64,000 bases of DNA from Aliishimia ponticola (GCF_004803475.1 NZ_SRKY01000001.1:930001-994000), one strand, 5' to 3'; positions 24,465-35,268 are shown, numbered from the stretch's first letter. A program made the numbers and translations. Notes: generated by a model not told the origin, from the sequence alone.

Positions 24465-25868
24465 ATGATCGCAGCACGGCTCAACTCAGCGGAATTTGCA
24501 AAGACATCGGCGGAAGAAGGTTCGCCCGCGTCCGATGGTGTCTGGGCACGGATCAAGGCGGCGCGCGCGGCCTATTTCGCATCCAAGGTGGAGCTTTGGA
24601 CCCGCTTTGCACTGATCGCCTGCGGCGGTGCTGCGCTGTTCCTTGCAACGGGGCATGTCTATTACCTTGTCTGGGTCAGCGGCTATTTCGTGATGAACGG
24701 GATCTATTGCACAGCGCTGTTGCGCGCAGCCCCGGCAAGCGCGGTCAACGACTATCGGTGGATCGTCGCGGCCAAGATCGCGGCGACCGGCGTTTTCGTC
24801 AGCATGCCGACCTTCTTGTGGATCAACGCCCAGCAGACAGAGGTGAAGATCGCCGCGCTTAGCGCGATATGTTGCTATGCGTTGTACATCCTGTCGCGCT
24901 ATCGCACCGCAAGCCTGATTGGCCTGATCGAAACCATCGGGGTTATCGCCTCTCTGGGGGTCATCGGCGCGTTCGAGATCGCCACCGGTGCTGATTTGGT
25001 AAGCACCACGCTGATCGGAATCGGTCTGATCGGCCTCGGCATCTACTGCATCGTTGCGCAGATCAACGTGTTTCGGGACAACGAAATCCTGTCGCGCAGC
25101 CGAATGGACGCGGTCAAAGCCAAGAAATACGAAGCCATGACACAAATCACCGCCGGGATAGCGCAGGACTTCAACAACATCCTGACCGTGATTCAAGGCA
25201 ATATCGAATTGGCCGAACTCTCCCCTGACCCTGCGGAACGGCGTGAGTTGCTGATGGAGGCGCGCAGCGGCGTGTCGCGAGGCAGCGATCTGGTCTCGCA
25301 GATGATGTTCTACGTGGGCAAAGCGCCGCTTCAGGTCAGCGTCGTGGCGCTGCATGATTACGTCGCGCGGATCGAACCGCTGCTGCGGGCCCAGCTGTCG
25401 CCGGCGATCCAGTTCAACATTCATCTTGAGGATGAACGCCTGACCGTGCGGGCCGATGAGGCATCGCTGCACACCGCGCTGACCCATCTGGTCGCCAATG
25501 CGCGCGATGCGATGGATCAGGCTGGCGGCACGTTGACGCTGCGGATCGGGCGCGCAGCGGCGCTGTCATGGCCCAGCCTGCCCAGTGGCGACATCGCGCA
25601 GTTCATCCAGTTCAGTGTCCGCGATACAGGTCCGGGCGTGTCCGTCGGCGCGCTTCCCGCCCTGCCAGAGCCGTTCTTCACCACCAAACCTGCCGGTCAG
25701 GCATCGGGGCTTGGCCTGTCCATGGTCAAAGGCTTTGCCGAACAACTGGGCGGCGCGCTGCACCTGCGCAACCACCCCGCTGGCGGCTTCGAGGCCAGCC
25801 TGCTGCTGCCGCAACATGATGCGATCTCGTCCCTGCGCGAATCGTCGAACCGGGGCGCGCAATGGTAA
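24465..25868 (+). CDS. membrane histidine kinase-like protein lacking the acceptor His
   Basis: A 467-residue protein with about six N-terminal membrane segments (residues 45-205) and no large periplasmic domain. The cytoplasmic part resembles the dimerisation region of the AHDFNN kinases, but the motif reads TAGIAQDFNNILTVIQ with Gln at position 234 (codon CAG at 25164) where the phosphorylated His belongs. The ATP-binding domain looks intact: N-box HLVANARDAM, G1 DTGPGV, F-box EPFFTTK and G2 GLGLSMVKGF. No receiver domain or response regulator gene is adjacent. It may be a pseudokinase or act through other contacts. It overlaps the cupin gene by seven bases. Confidence 0.85.
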   Translation: MIAARLNSAEFAKTSAEEGSPASDGVWARIKAARAAYFASKVELWTRFALIACGGAALFLATGHVYYLVWVSGYFVMNGIYCTALLRAAPASAVNDYRWIVAAKIAATGVFVSMPTFLWINAQQTEVKIAALSAICCYALYILSRYRTASLIGLIETIGVIASLGVIGAFEIATGADLVSTTLIGIGLIGLGIYCIVAQINVFRDNEILSRSRMDAVKAKKYEAMTQITAGIAQDFNNILTVIQGNIELAELSPDPAERRELLMEARSGVSRGSDLVSQMMFYVGKAPLQVSVVALHDYVARIEPLLRAQLSPAIQFNIHLEDERLTVRADEASLHTALTHLVANARDAMDQAGGTLTLRIGRAAALSWPSLPSGDIAQFIQFSVRDTGPGVSVGALPALPEPFFTTKPAGQASGLGLSMVKGFAEQLGGALHLRNHPAGGFEASLLLPQHDAISSLRESSNRGAQW

Positions 25869-26290
25869 CTGCGCAGGACATCATCGCACGGCTGGACCTT
25901 GCACCGCATCCCGAAGGCGGCCACTTCCGGCAGACATGGATCGCGGACAATCCCGGCCGCGCTACCGGAACGTGCATCTATTTCCTTCTCGCCGCCGGGG
26001 AACGCAGCCATTGGCACAAGGTCGATGCCACGGAAATCTGGCTTTATCACGCGGGCGCGCCGCTGATCCTGTCGATGGCCGCCGATGATGCTGGCCCGGC
26101 GCAGGACCACCTACTTTGCCCCGATCTGTCACGGGGGGAGCCGCAATTGATCGTGCCGCAGGGCCATTGGCAATCGGCACGCAGCACCGGCGACTGGACC
26201 TTGGTCAGTTGCACCGTGTCCCCCGGCTTTCGGTTCGACGGTTTCACGCTCGCACCGCCGGAATTCGATATCAAAGGCCCCGATGGATGA
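25862..26290 (+). CDS. cupin domain protein (DUF985)
   Basis: A 142-residue single-domain cupin of the DUF985 (Cupin_5) family. HPEGGHFRQTW near the N-terminus, SHWHKVDATEIWLYHAG in the centre and VPQGHWQSA are the conserved blocks that carry the likely metal-binding His and Glu. The biochemical function is not established. It overlaps the kinase-like gene before it and the desaturase gene after it (four bases, ATGA), suggesting a three-gene unit. Confidence 0.9.
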   Translation: MVTAQDIIARLDLAPHPEGGHFRQTWIADNPGRATGTCIYFLLAAGERSHWHKVDATEIWLYHAGAPLILSMAADDAGPAQDHLLCPDLSRGEPQLIVPQGHWQSARSTGDWTLVSCTVSPGFRFDGFTLAPPEFDIKGPDG

Positions 26291-27201
26291 CGGATCACAC
26301 CGCAGTTCTGGCGCGCTTGTCGCAGACCGAGAAAGCCGCCCTGCAACAGCGATCTGATCGCGCCGGGCTGCGCCACCTTGCCGGGTATCTCGCCGCGCTT
26401 GCGCTGACCACGACACTGATCGTGGCGCAGGTGCCGTTCTGGGGCGTGGTCATGCTGCCACATGGCATCCTGCTGGTGTTCCTGTTCACGCTCAGCCACG
26501 AGGCCACGCACCAGACCCCGTTTGCCACGCGCTGGATCAACGAGGTCGTCGGCCACGCCATCGCCCCGGTTCTGGCGCTGCCCTTCCTGTGGTTCCGGTA
26601 TTTCCACCTCGCCCACCATAAATGGACCAATGACCCGGATCGCGACCCGGAGATCGCCGGTCATCCGCGCCCGCGCGATTGGCGCAGCTATCTGATCTAT
26701 CTTTCCGGCTGGAGCTATTGGAGCGCGGCGTTTCGCGGGCTTTTTACCACCGCCTTCGGAACCATCGACGCGGCGTATCTGCCCGCGCGCGTCCACCCAA
26801 GGCTGCGACGCGAGGCGCGGATCGTACTTGCGGTGCAGTTCTGCTGGCTCATCTCGCTGCTATGGTCGCCGCTTGCGCTTTGGCTTTGGATCGTGCCGGT
26901 GCTGATCGGGCAACCATTCCTGCGGCTTTACCTGCTGGCCGAACACGGGCTCTGCCCCCCGGTCGCGAACATGCTGGAAAACACCCGCACGACCTTTACC
27001 AACCGGATGGTGCGCTGGCTGGCGTGGAACATGCCTTACCACATCGAACACCATTCCGCGCCGAATGTCCCGTTTCACAGCCTTCCTGATCTGCACCGGC
27101 ACATGCGCAGCCACCTTGTCAGCACATCGGATGGTTATGCCGAATTTACAACGGATTACGCGCGCAGCCTGTCCCGCCCCCCCCGTATTCCCCAAGGTTA
27201 A
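26287..27201 (+). CDS. fatty acid desaturase family protein
   Basis: A 304-residue membrane di-iron enzyme of the fatty acid desaturase superfamily. All three histidine boxes are present: HEATH (about residue 72), HLAHH (about residue 108) and HIEHH (about residue 256). Four membrane segments flank them. The ATG at 26287 is coupled to the cupin stop. The substrate (fatty acyl chain, carotenoid or other lipid) cannot be told from sequence. Its TAA stop shares the palindromic TTAA with the stop of the convergent anmK. Confidence 0.9.
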   Translation: MTDHTAVLARLSQTEKAALQQRSDRAGLRHLAGYLAALALTTTLIVAQVPFWGVVMLPHGILLVFLFTLSHEATHQTPFATRWINEVVGHAIAPVLALPFLWFRYFHLAHHKWTNDPDRDPEIAGHPRPRDWRSYLIYLSGWSYWSAAFRGLFTTAFGTIDAAYLPARVHPRLRREARIVLAVQFCWLISLLWSPLALWLWIVPVLIGQPFLRLYLLAEHGLCPPVANMLENTRTTFTNRMVRWLAWNMPYHIEHHSAPNVPFHSLPDLHRHMRSHLVSTSDGYAEFTTDYARSLSRPPRIPQG

Positions 27202-28301
27202 GGACGGCTGACGACACCGCCGCCGACATTGGCCGACACGCCCGTCGTGCCCGGACAGGAGGTGGCCCAGCCCTGAAGCACACGGGCCGCCAGAAAGGCA
27301 AAGGCCTGCGCTTCAAGCATGTCGCCGTCCAGCCCCACGGTCTCCACCGGGGTCACCGGACAGTCGAGGGAAACCTCCAGCATCTGCATCAGTACCGGGT
27401 TATGCCGCCCCCCGCCCGTCACATAGACCTGCGCGGGCGGCTCCGGGCAATGTTCCATCCCCGCCGCCACGCCAGCGGCGCACATTCCGGTCAGCGTGGC
27501 GGCCGCATCCGGATCGTCCAGTTCGGACACCAATTCGATCATCTCGGCAAAATCATTGCGATCCAGCGATTTGGGCGGGATACGCGCGAAGAATGGCTCG
27601 GCCAGAAACAGCTCCAGCGCGCCCTGCTCGACCTCGCCGCGGGCGGCAACCGCGCCGTCCTTGTCGAAATCCTGCCCCAACCGCGCTGACATCAGATCAT
27701 TCAGCGGCGCATTGGCCGGGCCGGTGTCAAAGGCCAGCAACGCACCCGGATCGGTTGGTTCGGGGCGGCGCGGATCGACATAGGTCAGGTTCCCCACCCC
27801 GCCCAGATTGAGAAACGCGATCGGCCCCTGGGCGCCGATATGCCGGGCCAAGGCGAAATGGTAGAACGGTGCAAGCGGTGCGCCCTCGCCCCCCAGTTCC
27901 ACATCGGCGCTGCGGAAATCCCAGACCACCGGCACCCCGAGAACCTGCGCCAGCGCCGCTCCATCACCGATTTGCAAAGTGCCGCGCCCGCGCGGGTCAT
28001 GCGCAAGGGTTTGCCCATGAAATCCAACAAGATCAATGCGTTCAAAGGTTTGCAAAAGCTCCATATGGGCACTTTGCAAAACCTGCGCGGCGGCCTCGAC
28101 CTCTGGCCCGGTCCACTTGCCCAAGGCGGCGCGCAACACTTCGCGTTCCGCCGCGCTATAGGGGCGATAGCCCGCCTCGCCAAAGGCCAGAACCTGCTGC
28201 CCGTCGGTTTCCAGAACCGCAGCATCCACCCCATCCAGAGAAGTGCCGCTCATGGCACCCAACACACGCATCGGCATCGCCTGCCCACGGGCCTTTTTCA
28301 T
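27198..28301 (-). CDS. anmK: anhydro-N-acetylmuramic acid kinase
   Basis: A 367-residue kinase that phosphorylates and hydrates 1,6-anhydro-MurNAc during peptidoglycan recycling. [15 protein letters not shown] near the N-terminus is the nucleotide-binding loop of the family, [10 protein letters not shown] follows, and [13 protein letters not shown] and [14 protein letters not shown] are further AnmK blocks. AAGGAAAAGAGC before the ATG at 28301 supports this start, though Met codons eight and ten residues later are possible. It diverges from tyrS. Confidence 0.93.
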   Translation of the reverse strand: MKKARGQAMPMRVLGAMSGTSLDGVDAAVLETDGQQVLAFGEAGYRPYSAAEREVLRAALGKWTGPEVEAAAQVLQSAHMELLQTFERIDLVGFHGQTLAHDPRGRGTLQIGDGAALAQVLGVPVVWDFRSADVELGGEGAPLAPFYHFALARHIGAQGPIAFLNLGGVGNLTYVDPRRPEPTDPGALLAFDTGPANAPLNDLMSARLGQDFDKDGAVAARGEVEQGALELFLAEPFFARIPPKSLDRNDFAEMIELVSELDDPDAAATLTGMCAAGVAAGMEHCPEPPAQVYVTGGGRHNPVLMQMLEVSLDCPVTPVETVGLDGDMLEAQAFAFLAARVLQGWATSCPGTTGVSANVGGGVVSRP

Positions 28302-28363
28302 GCTCTTTTCCTTTGCCCATCCCTTGCCTATAGATGCCCTGCAATTCCAACCCGAGGCAAGAC

Positions 28364-29608
28364 ATGACCTACCATCCCAAATCGGACTTCATGAGCGTGA
28401 TGATGGAGCGCGGCTTTCTGGCCGACTGCACCGATTATCAGGCGCTTGACGATGCGCTGACAGATGGGGTCGTGACCGCCTATATCGGCTATGACGCAAC
28501 GGCGCAGTCGCTGCATGTCGGCCACCTGATGAACATCATGGTGCTGCGCTGGCTGCAAAAGACCGGTCACAAGCCGATCACGCTGATGGGTGGCGGGACG
28601 ACCAAGGTGGGTGACCCGTCCTTCCGCAGCGACGAACGCCCGCTGCTTGGCCCCGAACAGATCGACGCCAATATCGACGGGATGAAGCAGGTCTTTGCCA
28701 AATACCTCGACTATGGCGACGGCGACACCCATGCGCTGATGCTGAATAACGCCGAATGGCTGGACGGGCTGAACTACCTTGAGTTCCTGCGCGACATCGG
28801 CCGGCATTTCAGTGTGAACCGGATGCTCAGCTTTGAATCGGTGAAGTCGCGGCTGGACCGGGAACAATCCCTGTCCTTCCTCGAATTCAACTACATGATC
28901 CTGCAAGCCTATGATTTCCTTGAACTGAACCGCCGTTATGGCTGCGTGCTTCAGATGGGCGGATCGGATCAGTGGGGCAATATCGTCAACGGGATCGACC
29001 TGACCCGCCGCGTGCTCGACCACGAGATTTACGGGCTCACCACCCCGCTTCTGACCACTTCGGACGGGCGCAAGATGGGCAAAAGCCAAGGCGGCGCGAT
29101 CTGGCTCAACGCTGATATGCTGTCGCCCTATGAGTTCTGGCAGTTCTGGCGCAACACCACGGATGCGGACACCGGCAAGTTCCTGAAAATCTTCACCGAA
29201 TTGCCGGTGGAGGAATGCAACCGCCTTGGCGCGCTGCAAGGATCGGAGATCAACGATGCCAAGATCATCCTCGCCAATGAGGTGACGACGCTGTGCCACG
29301 GGGCCGAGGCCGCAAGGACCGCAGAAGCCACCGCGCGCGAAGTCTTTGAAAAAGGCGGCGTGGGCGACGATCTTCCGACTCTGTCCGTGACCGAAGCCGA
29401 CCTGCCGCTGTCCATCGTGCAGGCAATCGTGCGGGCCGGGTTGGCGAAATCGGGCAAGGATGCCAAACGCCTGATCGCAGAGAACGGCGCGCGGATCGAC
29501 GATGCGCCATTGACCGATGCCGGTTTGATGCTGGATGCGCAAGCGCTGGCCTCACCCGTGAAACTGTCCGCAGGCAAGAAGCGGCATGCGCTGGTGACAC
29601 TGGCATGA
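28364..29608 (+). CDS. tyrS: tyrosyl-tRNA synthetase
   Basis: A 414-residue class I synthetase charging tRNA-Tyr. The HIGH-like motif is HVGHLMN (about residue 47), the tyrosine pocket includes GGSDQWGN, and the KMSKS-like motif is KMGKSQGG (about residue 230). A C-terminal S4 RNA-binding domain spans about residues 345-410. The ATG at 28364 follows GAGGCAAG, and an upstream Met codon would add ten unconserved residues. It overlaps the aminotransferase gene by four bases. Confidence 0.96.
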   Translation: MTYHPKSDFMSVMMERGFLADCTDYQALDDALTDGVVTAYIGYDATAQSLHVGHLMNIMVLRWLQKTGHKPITLMGGGTTKVGDPSFRSDERPLLGPEQIDANIDGMKQVFAKYLDYGDGDTHALMLNNAEWLDGLNYLEFLRDIGRHFSVNRMLSFESVKSRLDREQSLSFLEFNYMILQAYDFLELNRRYGCVLQMGGSDQWGNIVNGIDLTRRVLDHEIYGLTTPLLTTSDGRKMGKSQGGAIWLNADMLSPYEFWQFWRNTTDADTGKFLKIFTELPVEECNRLGALQGSEINDAKIILANEVTTLCHGAEAARTAEATAREVFEKGGVGDDLPTLSVTEADLPLSIVQAIVRAGLAKSGKDAKRLIAENGARIDDAPLTDAGLMLDAQALASPVKLSAGKKRHALVTLA

Positions 29609-30768
29609 GCGGCACGCGCGCGACCTTCCCCGCACCGATCGTCGAGGCGCGGAAATGGATTGACGGCGTGACCTTCTCGGCCGACCGGCCGCTGATCAAT
29701 GTCAGCCAAGCCGCGCCGGTGGACCCGCCGCCAGAACCGCTGCGCCAAGCGATGGCCGACGCGATCCTGACCAACCCGGACGCGCATCTTTACGGTCCGG
29801 TGCTTGGGCTGACGCCCCTGCGCGAAGCCTTGGCGGAACGGACCGGACGGATCTATGGCGGCGCGGTGACGTCGGATCAGGTCTGCATCACCTCTGGCTG
29901 CAATGAAGCCTTCGCCGCCGCCATGACGACGCTGTGCGCAGAGGGGGATGAGGTTCTTCTGCCAACGCCTTGGTATTTCAACCACAAAATGTGGCTGGAC
30001 ATGACCGGCATCGGCGCGGTTCCGCTGCCCACCGGCGACGATCTTCTGCCCGACCCGGTTGATGCCGCCGCCCGCATCACCGACCGCACCCGCGCCATCG
30101 TGTTGATCACGCCGAACAACCCCGGCGGTGTCGAGTACCCGGCGGCGCTGCTGTCGGCGTTCCGCGATCTGGCCCGCGCCAAGGGCATCGCGCTGGTCGT
30201 GGACGAAACCTACCGCGACTTTCACGCCGCGCCCGGTGCGCCCCATGACCTGTTTCGCGACCCGGATTGGGACGACACGCTGATCCACCTTTATTCTTTC
30301 TCCAAATCCTATCGCCTGACCGGGCACCGGGTTGGCGCGATGATCGCCTCACCCGCGCGGCTGGCAGAGGCGGAAAAGTTCCTTGATACGGTAACGATCT
30401 GCCCCGCTCAGGTCGGCCAGATCGCCGCGCTGTGGGGTATGCAGAACCTGGATCAGTGGCTGGCGGGCGAACGCGATGAAATCCTTGCACGGCGCAAAGC
30501 CATTGCAGACGGTTTCGCCCCTCTGGCGGCGAAGGGCTGGACGCTCAAGGGTTTGGGCGCCTATTTCGCCTATGTGGAGCATCCGTTCGACACGCCCTCC
30601 GACGTGTTGGCGCAGAACCTTGTGCATAGCGCGGGCCTGCTGTGCCTGCCTGCCACCATGTTCTATCCGAGCGGCGCGCCCGAGGCCGCCAAGGGGCTGC
30701 GGATCGCCTTTGCCAATCTGGATGTGGACGGGATCGGGGACATGTATCGGCGTCTTGACGCGCTCTAA
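29605..30768 (+). CDS. class I/II PLP-dependent aminotransferase
   Basis: A 387-residue fold-type I aminotransferase. Family motifs are GCNEAF in the cofactor phosphate loop, TPNNPGG (residues about 168-174), VVDETYRDF, and [12 protein letters not shown] with the Schiff-base Lys. Arg in LRIAFANLD near the C-terminus should bind the substrate carboxylate. It is similar to aspartate/aromatic aminotransferases, but the amino donor cannot be assigned. Coupled to tyrS through an ATGA overlap. Confidence 0.9.
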   Translation: MSGTRATFPAPIVEARKWIDGVTFSADRPLINVSQAAPVDPPPEPLRQAMADAILTNPDAHLYGPVLGLTPLREALAERTGRIYGGAVTSDQVCITSGCNEAFAAAMTTLCAEGDEVLLPTPWYFNHKMWLDMTGIGAVPLPTGDDLLPDPVDAAARITDRTRAIVLITPNNPGGVEYPAALLSAFRDLARAKGIALVVDETYRDFHAAPGAPHDLFRDPDWDDTLIHLYSFSKSYRLTGHRVGAMIASPARLAEAEKFLDTVTICPAQVGQIAALWGMQNLDQWLAGERDEILARRKAIADGFAPLAAKGWTLKGLGAYFAYVEHPFDTPSDVLAQNLVHSAGLLCLPATMFYPSGAPEAAKGLRIAFANLDVDGIGDMYRRLDAL

Positions 30769-30842
30769 CCGCTTGCCCCCGCGCGGCGGCTGAAATATTC
30801 AACGCCAAACCTGCGTCATGCGGGATGTTTACAGGGGGCGAC

Positions 30843-32684
30843 ATGGCCAAAACGTCGAGCTTTTCGAAAACAGCTGTCTGGGTGTTGCTGGCACTGCTGA
30901 TCCTTGGACTTGCCGGTTTCGGCGCCACGAACCTGAATGGCAATATCCGGACCATCGGGAAAGTCGGCAGCAAGCCGATTTCGACCCAATCCTATTTCAG
31001 CGCCATGCAACGTGAAATGCGCGCCTTTCAGGAACAGACCGGTCAGGCCCTGCCCTTTGCCGAAGCGCGCGCAATCGGTCTGGATCAAGCGGTTCTGCAA
31101 CAGCTGGTCACGACCCGCGCGCTGGATCACGAGGCCACGCAGATGGGCCTGTCCATCGGCGACGAAAATGTCCGCGACCAAGTGCTTAGCTTCGATGCGT
31201 TCAAATCGCTGGACGGCACATTCGACCGTGAGGCCTATGCCTTTGCGCTGGAACGTCAGGGCTTGAGCGAAGAAGAGTTCGAGGACTCGCTGCGCGAAGA
31301 CACCGCCCGCCGCTTGTTGCAAAGCGCCGTGATCAACGGGATTTCCATGCCAGCCAGCTTTGCCGACACGCTGGTCGCCTATGCCGGAGAGCAGCGCAGC
31401 TTTACGTGGTCCGCGCTGGACCCGACCCTTGTCGCGGGCGACGTCATCGAACCGACTGACGCGGAACTGCAAGCCTATTACGATGAGAACACCGATCAGT
31501 TCATGCTGCCAGCCAGCAAGGACATCACCTATGCGTGGCTGACGCCCGAGATGCTGGTCGATCAGGTGGAACTGGACGAGGACGCGCTGCGCCAGGCCTA
31601 TGACGACCGGATCGACGAATTCGCGCAGCCTGAACGCCGCCTTGTCGAACGTCTGGTCTTTCTGGATCAGGACGCTGCCGATAGTGCGGCTGCCGCGCTG
31701 GAAGTGGATGGAACCACCTTCGAGACGCTGGTCGAAGGCCGCGGCCTGACATTGCAGGATGTGGATCTGGGCGATGTGGACCGTCTGGAACTCGACGCGG
31801 CGGGCGAAGCGGTGTTTGCCGCTGAAACCGGCGATGTGGTCGGGCCGCTGCCCACCGATCTTGGCCCGGCGCTGTTCCGGGTGAACGGCATTTTGCCTGC
31901 GCAGAAGGTCGAATACGAAGAAGCCCTGCCCACCCTGCGTGAAACTCTGGCGCTGGAGCGCGCGGGCCGGATCATCGAAAATCAGGCGGAAAACTACGAA
32001 GACCTGCTTGCCGGTGGCGCAACACTGGAAGAGGTCGCCGCCGAAAGCGACATGGTGCTGGGACAGATCGACTGGACCGAGGAAAGCGCCGATGACATTG
32101 CGGCCTATCTGGCCTTCCGGGACGCCGCCGCGCAGCTGACGCTGGATGATTTTCCTGAAATCGAACTTCTTGATGATGGTGGCGTGTTCGCCATGCGATT
32201 GAACCGCGAACAGCCCGCCCGCCCCGAACCTTTCGACGACGCCAAGGACAAGGTCCGCGACGCCATGATCGTGGAACGGACCCAGGCGGCCCTGAGCGAG
32301 ATGGCCGAAGGTCTGGTCGCGCAAATCGCGCAGGGCGCAGATTTCGCGGAACTGAACCTGACCGCCACGGTGGAAGAGGACCGCACGCGCGGGGCCTTCG
32401 TGCCCAACACGCCGCCCGCCTTCCTTGACGAGGTCTTCGCGATGGAACCGGGCGATGTGCGCACCGTGACAGGTGGGGGCTTCGTGGTGATTGTCCGGCT
32501 GGATGCGGTGGACCCTGCCGCCGATAGCGATCAGGCGACCGCCCTGCGCGCCAGCCTGCAACGGACGCTGGACCAGGCGCTGGCGCAGGATCTGTTCGAC
32601 ATCTACACCAACGATGTGGGCCTGCGCGCCGAGCCGCGGATCGATCAGGCAGCGGTGGAAGCCGTCAACGCGAATTTCCAGTAA
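30843..32684 (+). CDS. PpiD-like periplasmic folding chaperone (SurA N-terminal domain)
   Basis: A 613-residue protein anchored by one N-terminal helix (residues 10-30: AVWVLLALLILGLAGFGA). The SurA/PpiD chaperone domain follows (IGKVGSKPISTQSYF to about residue 240), then a region corresponding to a PpiC-type rotamase (about 250-360), which looks divergent, and a long acidic helical C-terminus. AGGGGGCG precedes the ATG at 30843. Such proteins assist outer-membrane or secreted protein folding. The gene is five bases upstream of trpE and probably co-transcribed. Confidence 0.88.
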   Translation: MAKTSSFSKTAVWVLLALLILGLAGFGATNLNGNIRTIGKVGSKPISTQSYFSAMQREMRAFQEQTGQALPFAEARAIGLDQAVLQQLVTTRALDHEATQMGLSIGDENVRDQVLSFDAFKSLDGTFDREAYAFALERQGLSEEEFEDSLREDTARRLLQSAVINGISMPASFADTLVAYAGEQRSFTWSALDPTLVAGDVIEPTDAELQAYYDENTDQFMLPASKDITYAWLTPEMLVDQVELDEDALRQAYDDRIDEFAQPERRLVERLVFLDQDAADSAAAALEVDGTTFETLVEGRGLTLQDVDLGDVDRLELDAAGEAVFAAETGDVVGPLPTDLGPALFRVNGILPAQKVEYEEALPTLRETLALERAGRIIENQAENYEDLLAGGATLEEVAAESDMVLGQIDWTEESADDIAAYLAFRDAAAQLTLDDFPEIELLDDGGVFAMRLNREQPARPEPFDDAKDKVRDAMIVERTQAALSEMAEGLVAQIAQGADFAELNLTATVEEDRTRGAFVPNTPPAFLDEVFAMEPGDVRTVTGGGFVVIVRLDAVDPAADSDQATALRASLQRTLDQALAQDLFDIYTNDVGLRAEPRIDQAAVEAVNANFQ

Positions 32685-32689
32685 CCCCC

Positions 32690-34201
32690 ATGGCCCTCAC
32701 ACCCGATTTCGACACATTCGCCAAAGGCTTCGAGGCAGGCCAGAACCAAGTCGTCTATGCACGGCTTGCCGCCGATCTGGACACGCCGGTTTCTCTGATG
32801 CTGAAGCTGTCGGGCGGGGCCAAGAACGCCTTCATGCTGGAATCCGTAACCGGCGGCGAAGTGCGCGGCCGCTATTCGATCATCGGGATGAAGCCGGACC
32901 TGATCTGGCGCTGCCGGGGCACCCGGTCCGAGGTGAACAGGCAGGCCCGCTATGACGAGGAGGCCTTCACCCCGCTGGAGCAGCCCCCCCTTGACGCGCT
33001 GCGCGCCCTGATCGCCGAAAGCCGGATCGATCTGCCCGGCGACCTGCCGCAAGCGGCGGCGGGGCTGTTCGGCTATCTGGGGTATGACATGGTGCGGCTG
33101 GTCGAACATCTGCCCAATATCAACCCCGATCCGCTTGGCCTGCCCGATGCTGTGATGCTGCGCCCGTCGGTCATCGCGGTACTGGATGGCGTCAAGGGCG
33201 AGGTGACTGTCGTCTCGCCGGCTTGGGCTGGCGAAGGGCAATCTGCCCGGGCCGCATATGCGCAGGCGGCGGAACGGGTGATGGATGCCGTGCGCGATCT
33301 GGAACGCGCCGTGCCCGCCGTGGGCCGCGATCTGGGCGAGGCGCAAGACCCCGCCGCACCGGTCAGCAATTTCACGCGCGATGGCTACAAGGCCGCCGTG
33401 GAAAAGGCCAAGGACTACATCCGGGCGGGCGATATCTTTCAGGTGGTGCCCGCACAACGCTGGGCGCAAGAGTTCAAGCAACCTCCCTTCGCGCTTTACC
33501 GGTCTTTGCGGCGCACGAACCCGTCGCCCTTCATGTTCTATTTCAATTTCGGCGGCTTCCATGTGGTCGGAGCCTCGCCCGAAATTCTGGTGCGGGTCTT
33601 TGGCCGCGAAGTGACGATCCGCCCGATTGCAGGCACCCGCCCGCGCGGCGCCACGCCCGAGGAAGACCGCGCGCTCGAAGCCGATCTTCTGGCCGACCAG
33701 AAGGAACTGGCCGAACATCTGATGCTGCTGGATCTGGGCCGCAACGATGTGGGCCGCGTGGCCAAGATCGGGACCGTGCGCCCGACCGAGGAATTCATCG
33801 TCGAGCGGTACAGCCACGTGATGCATATCGTGTCGAATGTCGTGGGCGAGCTGCACGAGGACAAAGACGCGCTGGATGCGTTCTTTGCCGGGATGCCCGC
33901 CGGGACCGTCTCTGGCGCACCCAAAGTGCGCGCGATGGAGATCATCGACGAGTTGGAGCCGGAAAAGCGCGGCATCTATGGCGGCGGCGTCGGCTATTTC
34001 AGCGCGGGTGGCGATATGGATATGTGTATCGCCCTGCGCACGGCCGTCATCAAGGATGAAACGCTGTATATCCAAGCCGGTGGCGGCGTGGTCTATGACA
34101 GCGACCCGGAGGCCGAGTTCATGGAAACCGTCCATAAATCCAACGCCATCCGGCGCGCCGCAGCCGATGCGTCGCGTTTCGACGGGAGCGGAAACAGCTA
34201 A
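32690..34201 (+). CDS. trpE: anthranilate synthase component I
   Basis: A 503-residue chorismate-utilising enzyme making anthranilate with TrpG glutamine amidotransferase. The tryptophan-feedback motif is visible in FMLESVTGGE (LLES-like, residues 43-52). The catalytic half contains IAGTRPRGATPEED, LLDLGRNDVGRV, ERYSHVMHIVS and YGGGVGYFS. Feedback inhibition by tryptophan is therefore likely. trpG lies 3 kb downstream, separated by an aspartoacylase-like gene and a minus-strand gene, so the pathway is split. Confidence 0.96.
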   Translation: MALTPDFDTFAKGFEAGQNQVVYARLAADLDTPVSLMLKLSGGAKNAFMLESVTGGEVRGRYSIIGMKPDLIWRCRGTRSEVNRQARYDEEAFTPLEQPPLDALRALIAESRIDLPGDLPQAAAGLFGYLGYDMVRLVEHLPNINPDPLGLPDAVMLRPSVIAVLDGVKGEVTVVSPAWAGEGQSARAAYAQAAERVMDAVRDLERAVPAVGRDLGEAQDPAAPVSNFTRDGYKAAVEKAKDYIRAGDIFQVVPAQRWAQEFKQPPFALYRSLRRTNPSPFMFYFNFGGFHVVGASPEILVRVFGREVTIRPIAGTRPRGATPEEDRALEADLLADQKELAEHLMLLDLGRNDVGRVAKIGTVRPTEEFIVERYSHVMHIVSNVVGELHEDKDALDAFFAGMPAGTVSGAPKVRAMEIIDELEPEKRGIYGGGVGYFSAGGDMDMCIALRTAVIKDETLYIQAGGGVVYDSDPEAEFMETVHKSNAIRRAAADASRFDGSGNS

Positions 34202-35235
34202 TGCGCGCAGCGTTCGAGTTCGGTGGTCACACCATATCGCCGGGCAGCCGCGCACGTACGACGCTTCCTGTATCGACCCTGCCGGACCACACCCCCGTGG
34301 GGATGGAAGTCGAAGTCCTGCATGGCAAGCGCGATGGGCCAACCGTGTTTATCTCTGCCGCCGTGCATGGGGACGAGGTGATCGGCGTTGAAATTCTGCG
34401 CCGCCTGCTGCGCACGCCGCAGCTTGACCATATCCGGGGCACGTTGCTGATCATCCCGATCGTCAACAGCTTCGGCTTTCTCACACGCTCGCGCTATCTG
34501 CCGGACCGCCGTGACCTGAACCGCTGTTTTCCCGGCTCCACCGGCGGCTCACTGGGGGCGCGGTTGGCGCATCAATTCCTAAACGATGTGGTGAAGCGCT
34601 GCGATTTCGGCATCGATCTGCACTCCGCCGCGATCCACCGCACCAACCTGCCGCAAATCCGGATTTCGCAGGGCGACAAGACCACCGCCGCCATGGCCCG
34701 CGATTTCGGCGCGCCGGTAATCCTGACCTCGCCGCTGCGTGACGGCTCCCTGCGGGGGGAGGCTGCGGCCTGCGGTGTGCCCGTGCTGTTGTTCGAGGCT
34801 GGCGAGGCGCTGCGCTTTGACGAAATCAGTGTGCGCGCCGGTGTGGCGGGTATCCTGCGGGTGCTGCGCGGGGCGAATATGCTGCCCGCAAAAGGCATCA
34901 AGAAGCCGCGCAGCGAACCTTACCTGTGCCAATCGAGCAAGTGGCTGCGCGCCCCTGCCGGCGGTCTGCTGCGGATGTTCCGGGCAGAGGGCGAATTGGT
35001 CGCGGAAGGCGATGTGCTGGCCGTTGTCTCTGACCCGTTCGGCGATACCGAGGCGGAACTGACCGCCCCCGGCCCCGGCCTGCTGATCGGGCGGGCGATA
35101 CATCCCCTCGTCAACGAGGGCGACGCCCTGTTCCATCTGGCGACGCTGCGTCAGCGGGTCAGCGAAGACGTTGTCGAAGACCTGACCGCGCAGCTGGAAT
35201 CCGACCCGCTCTTTGACGAAGACGAAATCATCTGA
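34201..35235 (+). CDS. succinylglutamate desuccinylase/aspartoacylase family protein
   Basis: A 344-residue zinc carboxypeptidase-like hydrolase of the AstE/AspA family. The metal and active-site residues are visible in AAVHGDEVIG (His and Glu ligands, residues 60-69), DRRDLNRCFPG and DLHSAAIHR. The C-terminal third (about 240-330) is a beta-rich barrel-like extension with PAGGLLRMF. Substrate is unknown; N-acyl amino acids are usual for the family. Its ATG overlaps the trpE TAA by one base, so it is coupled to trpE though not part of known tryptophan synthesis. Confidence 0.88.
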   Translation: MRAAFEFGGHTISPGSRARTTLPVSTLPDHTPVGMEVEVLHGKRDGPTVFISAAVHGDEVIGVEILRRLLRTPQLDHIRGTLLIIPIVNSFGFLTRSRYLPDRRDLNRCFPGSTGGSLGARLAHQFLNDVVKRCDFGIDLHSAAIHRTNLPQIRISQGDKTTAAMARDFGAPVILTSPLRDGSLRGEAAACGVPVLLFEAGEALRFDEISVRAGVAGILRVLRGANMLPAKGIKKPRSEPYLCQSSKWLRAPAGGLLRMFRAEGELVAEGDVLAVVSDPFGDTEAELTAPGPGLLIGRAIHPLVNEGDALFHLATLRQRVSEDVVEDLTAQLESDPLFDEDEII

Positions 35236-35268
35236 CCGCGCCTGCGCGCGCCCCTTTCTGGGGATGGG

